Of a stretch of DNA of 64,000 bases, positions 63,319-64,000 are shown in pieces. Source of the stretch: Methylomonas sp. ZR1 (GTDB lineage Bacteria > Pseudomonadota > Gammaproteobacteria > Methylococcales > Methylomonadaceae). How positions within the stretch are numbered: the stretch's first letter is position 1; each line of letters begins with the position of its first letter. The stretch lies in contig NZ_RCST01000001.1 in assembly GCF_013141865.1 (NCBI RefSeq), positions 496,001 through 560,000 on the forward strand. The letters run 5' to 3'. The notes beneath the pieces are model-generated. The model ran no database searches and was not told the origin of the DNA. It saw nothing but the letters and a program-made list of their open reading frames with translations. Made by a program: the position numbers and the translations under genes.

Positions 63319-64000
63319 TTCCCAGTGCCGACCGTTCCGATTTATGGCTGGCGCGTTTGCAGCCGTATCGGGAAAGATTGGCTGCGGACCCGCTGGAATT
63401 GGTGGTCGAAGGCAAATTGTCGCGGATGGTGGGCTTAACCCTGGAAGCGGAAGGTTGCCGGGCGGCAATCGGTTCATTGTGTCAAGTAATTACCAAATCC
63501 GGCAAGATCATCACGGCTGAGGTCGTCGGTTTTGGCGGATCCCGCTTATTTTTGATGCCGACCGGCGATACGCACGGCCTGGAACCGGGCTGCCGTGTCA
63601 TTCCCATGGGCAAGAACAGTCTGGCCAGCGTCGGTTTTGGTTTATTGGGCCGGGTGCTAGACGGTGCCGGCAAGCCCTTGGATAGTAAGGGGCCGCTGGA
63701 TACCGATGCCAAGGTCTCGTTATCCGGCGTTACCATCAATCCGCTCAGCCGCAAACCGATCCGCGAGGCGCTGGATGTTGGCGTGCGGGCGATCAACGCC
63801 ATTCTCAGCGTCGGCCGCGGTCAGCGTATGGGCTTGTTTGCCGGCACCGGCGTGGGCAAGAGCGTGTTGCTGGGGATGATGACCAAGTTCACTAATGCCG
63901 ATGTGGTCGTGGTGGGATTGGTCGGCGAGCGGGGGAGGGAGGTCAACGAATTTGTGTTGAAAATTCTTGGCGAAGAAGGCTTGCGCCGAGCCGTGGTAGT
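63315..64000 (+). CDS. fliI: Flagellum-specific ATP synthase FliI, cut by window edge
   Basis: ATPase that powers flagellar protein export. The first 228 residues are present; the frame is open to the end. It starts ATG at 63315 overlapping the fliH stop (ATGA). Motifs: VVEGKLSRMVGLTLEA, LGRVLDGAGKPLDSKGPL, REALDVGVRAINAIL and Walker A LFAGTGVGKSVLLGMM, then GLVGERGREVNEF. Rotary-ATPase beta-subunit-like, as FliI is. Confidence 0.97.
   Translation, partial: MIPSADRSDLWLARLQPYRERLAADPLELVVEGKLSRMVGLTLEAEGCRAAIGSLCQVITKSGKIITAEVVGFGGSRLFLMPTGDTHGLEPGCRVIPMGKNSLASVGFGLLGRVLDGAGKPLDSKGPLDTDAKVSLSGVTINPLSRKPIREALDVGVRAINAILSVGRGQRMGLFAGTGVGKSVLLGMMTKFTNADVVVVGLVGERGREVNEFVLKILGEEGLRRAVV

Overview
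The window looks like chromosomal DNA of a gammaproteobacterium, most probably a methanotroph of the Methylomonas/Methylobacter type. That placement is inference: gene order (nnr-tsaE-amiC-mutL-miaA ... hfq-hflX-hflK-hflC ... purA), a FleSR/sigma-54 flagellar hierarchy, PEP-CTERM/VPLPA-CTERM surface proteins with PrsT, and norspermidine-type polyamine synthesis by NspC all fit, but no methane or methanol oxidation gene lies in the window. Most genes are ordinary housekeeping genes of moderate GC content.

Layout. 1-2.7 kb: the 3' part of a copper P1B-ATPase and a TauE/SafE-like membrane protein with a Met/His-rich head. 2.8 kb: tRNA-Thr(TGT). 2.9-5.4 kb: a decayed mobile element beside the tRNA, with pieces of an AlpA-like HTH protein, a CHC2 zinc finger, a Toprim primase and RadC, duplicated gene tails and 9-bp iteron-like repeats. 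5.6-7.9 kb: two VPLPA-CTERM exported proteins. 8.1-12 kb: purM divergent from a DUF2066 gene, then a small membrane protein and a dynamin-like protein with degenerate GTPase motifs. 12.1-14.6 kb: ntrC-ntrB behind a good sigma-54 promoter and two NtrC boxes. 15-21.3 kb: xthA, an alpha/beta hydrolase lipoprotein, a ParB-like protein and a 1,000-residue multi-pass membrane protein with a possible ligand-binding region. 21.4-27.3 kb: putA, an orphan fused TssB/TssC-like sheath protein and a dicarboxylate symporter.

27.5-30 kb is an accessory patch: a lipoprotein, an AT-rich DUF5677-like gene and a ParE-type toxin-antitoxin pair. 30.1-49.8 kb is the conserved superoperon (nnr, tsaE, amiC, mutL, miaA, then hfq, hflX, hflK, hflC, hisZ, purA), split by about 7 kb holding 5-formyl-THF cyclo-ligase, nspC, a lipoprotein, a methyltransferase, tcdA, a TatD-like hydrolase and ettA. 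49.9-52.8 kb: a rhodanese-type sulfurtransferase, a quinone oxidoreductase and argC. 52.9-56.7 kb: a PEP-CTERM protein and prsT. 56.9-64 kb: fleS-fleR and the start of the fliEFGHI basal-body/export operon, which runs off the window edge.

A recurring theme is sigma-54 control: GG-N10-GC promoters can be read upstream of ntrBC, fleSR, fliE and the PEP-CTERM gene. The strongest candidates for something undescribed are the giant membrane protein with its ParB-like neighbour, the degenerate dynamin-like protein with its membrane partner, the orphan sheath fusion, and the iteron-bearing element relic.
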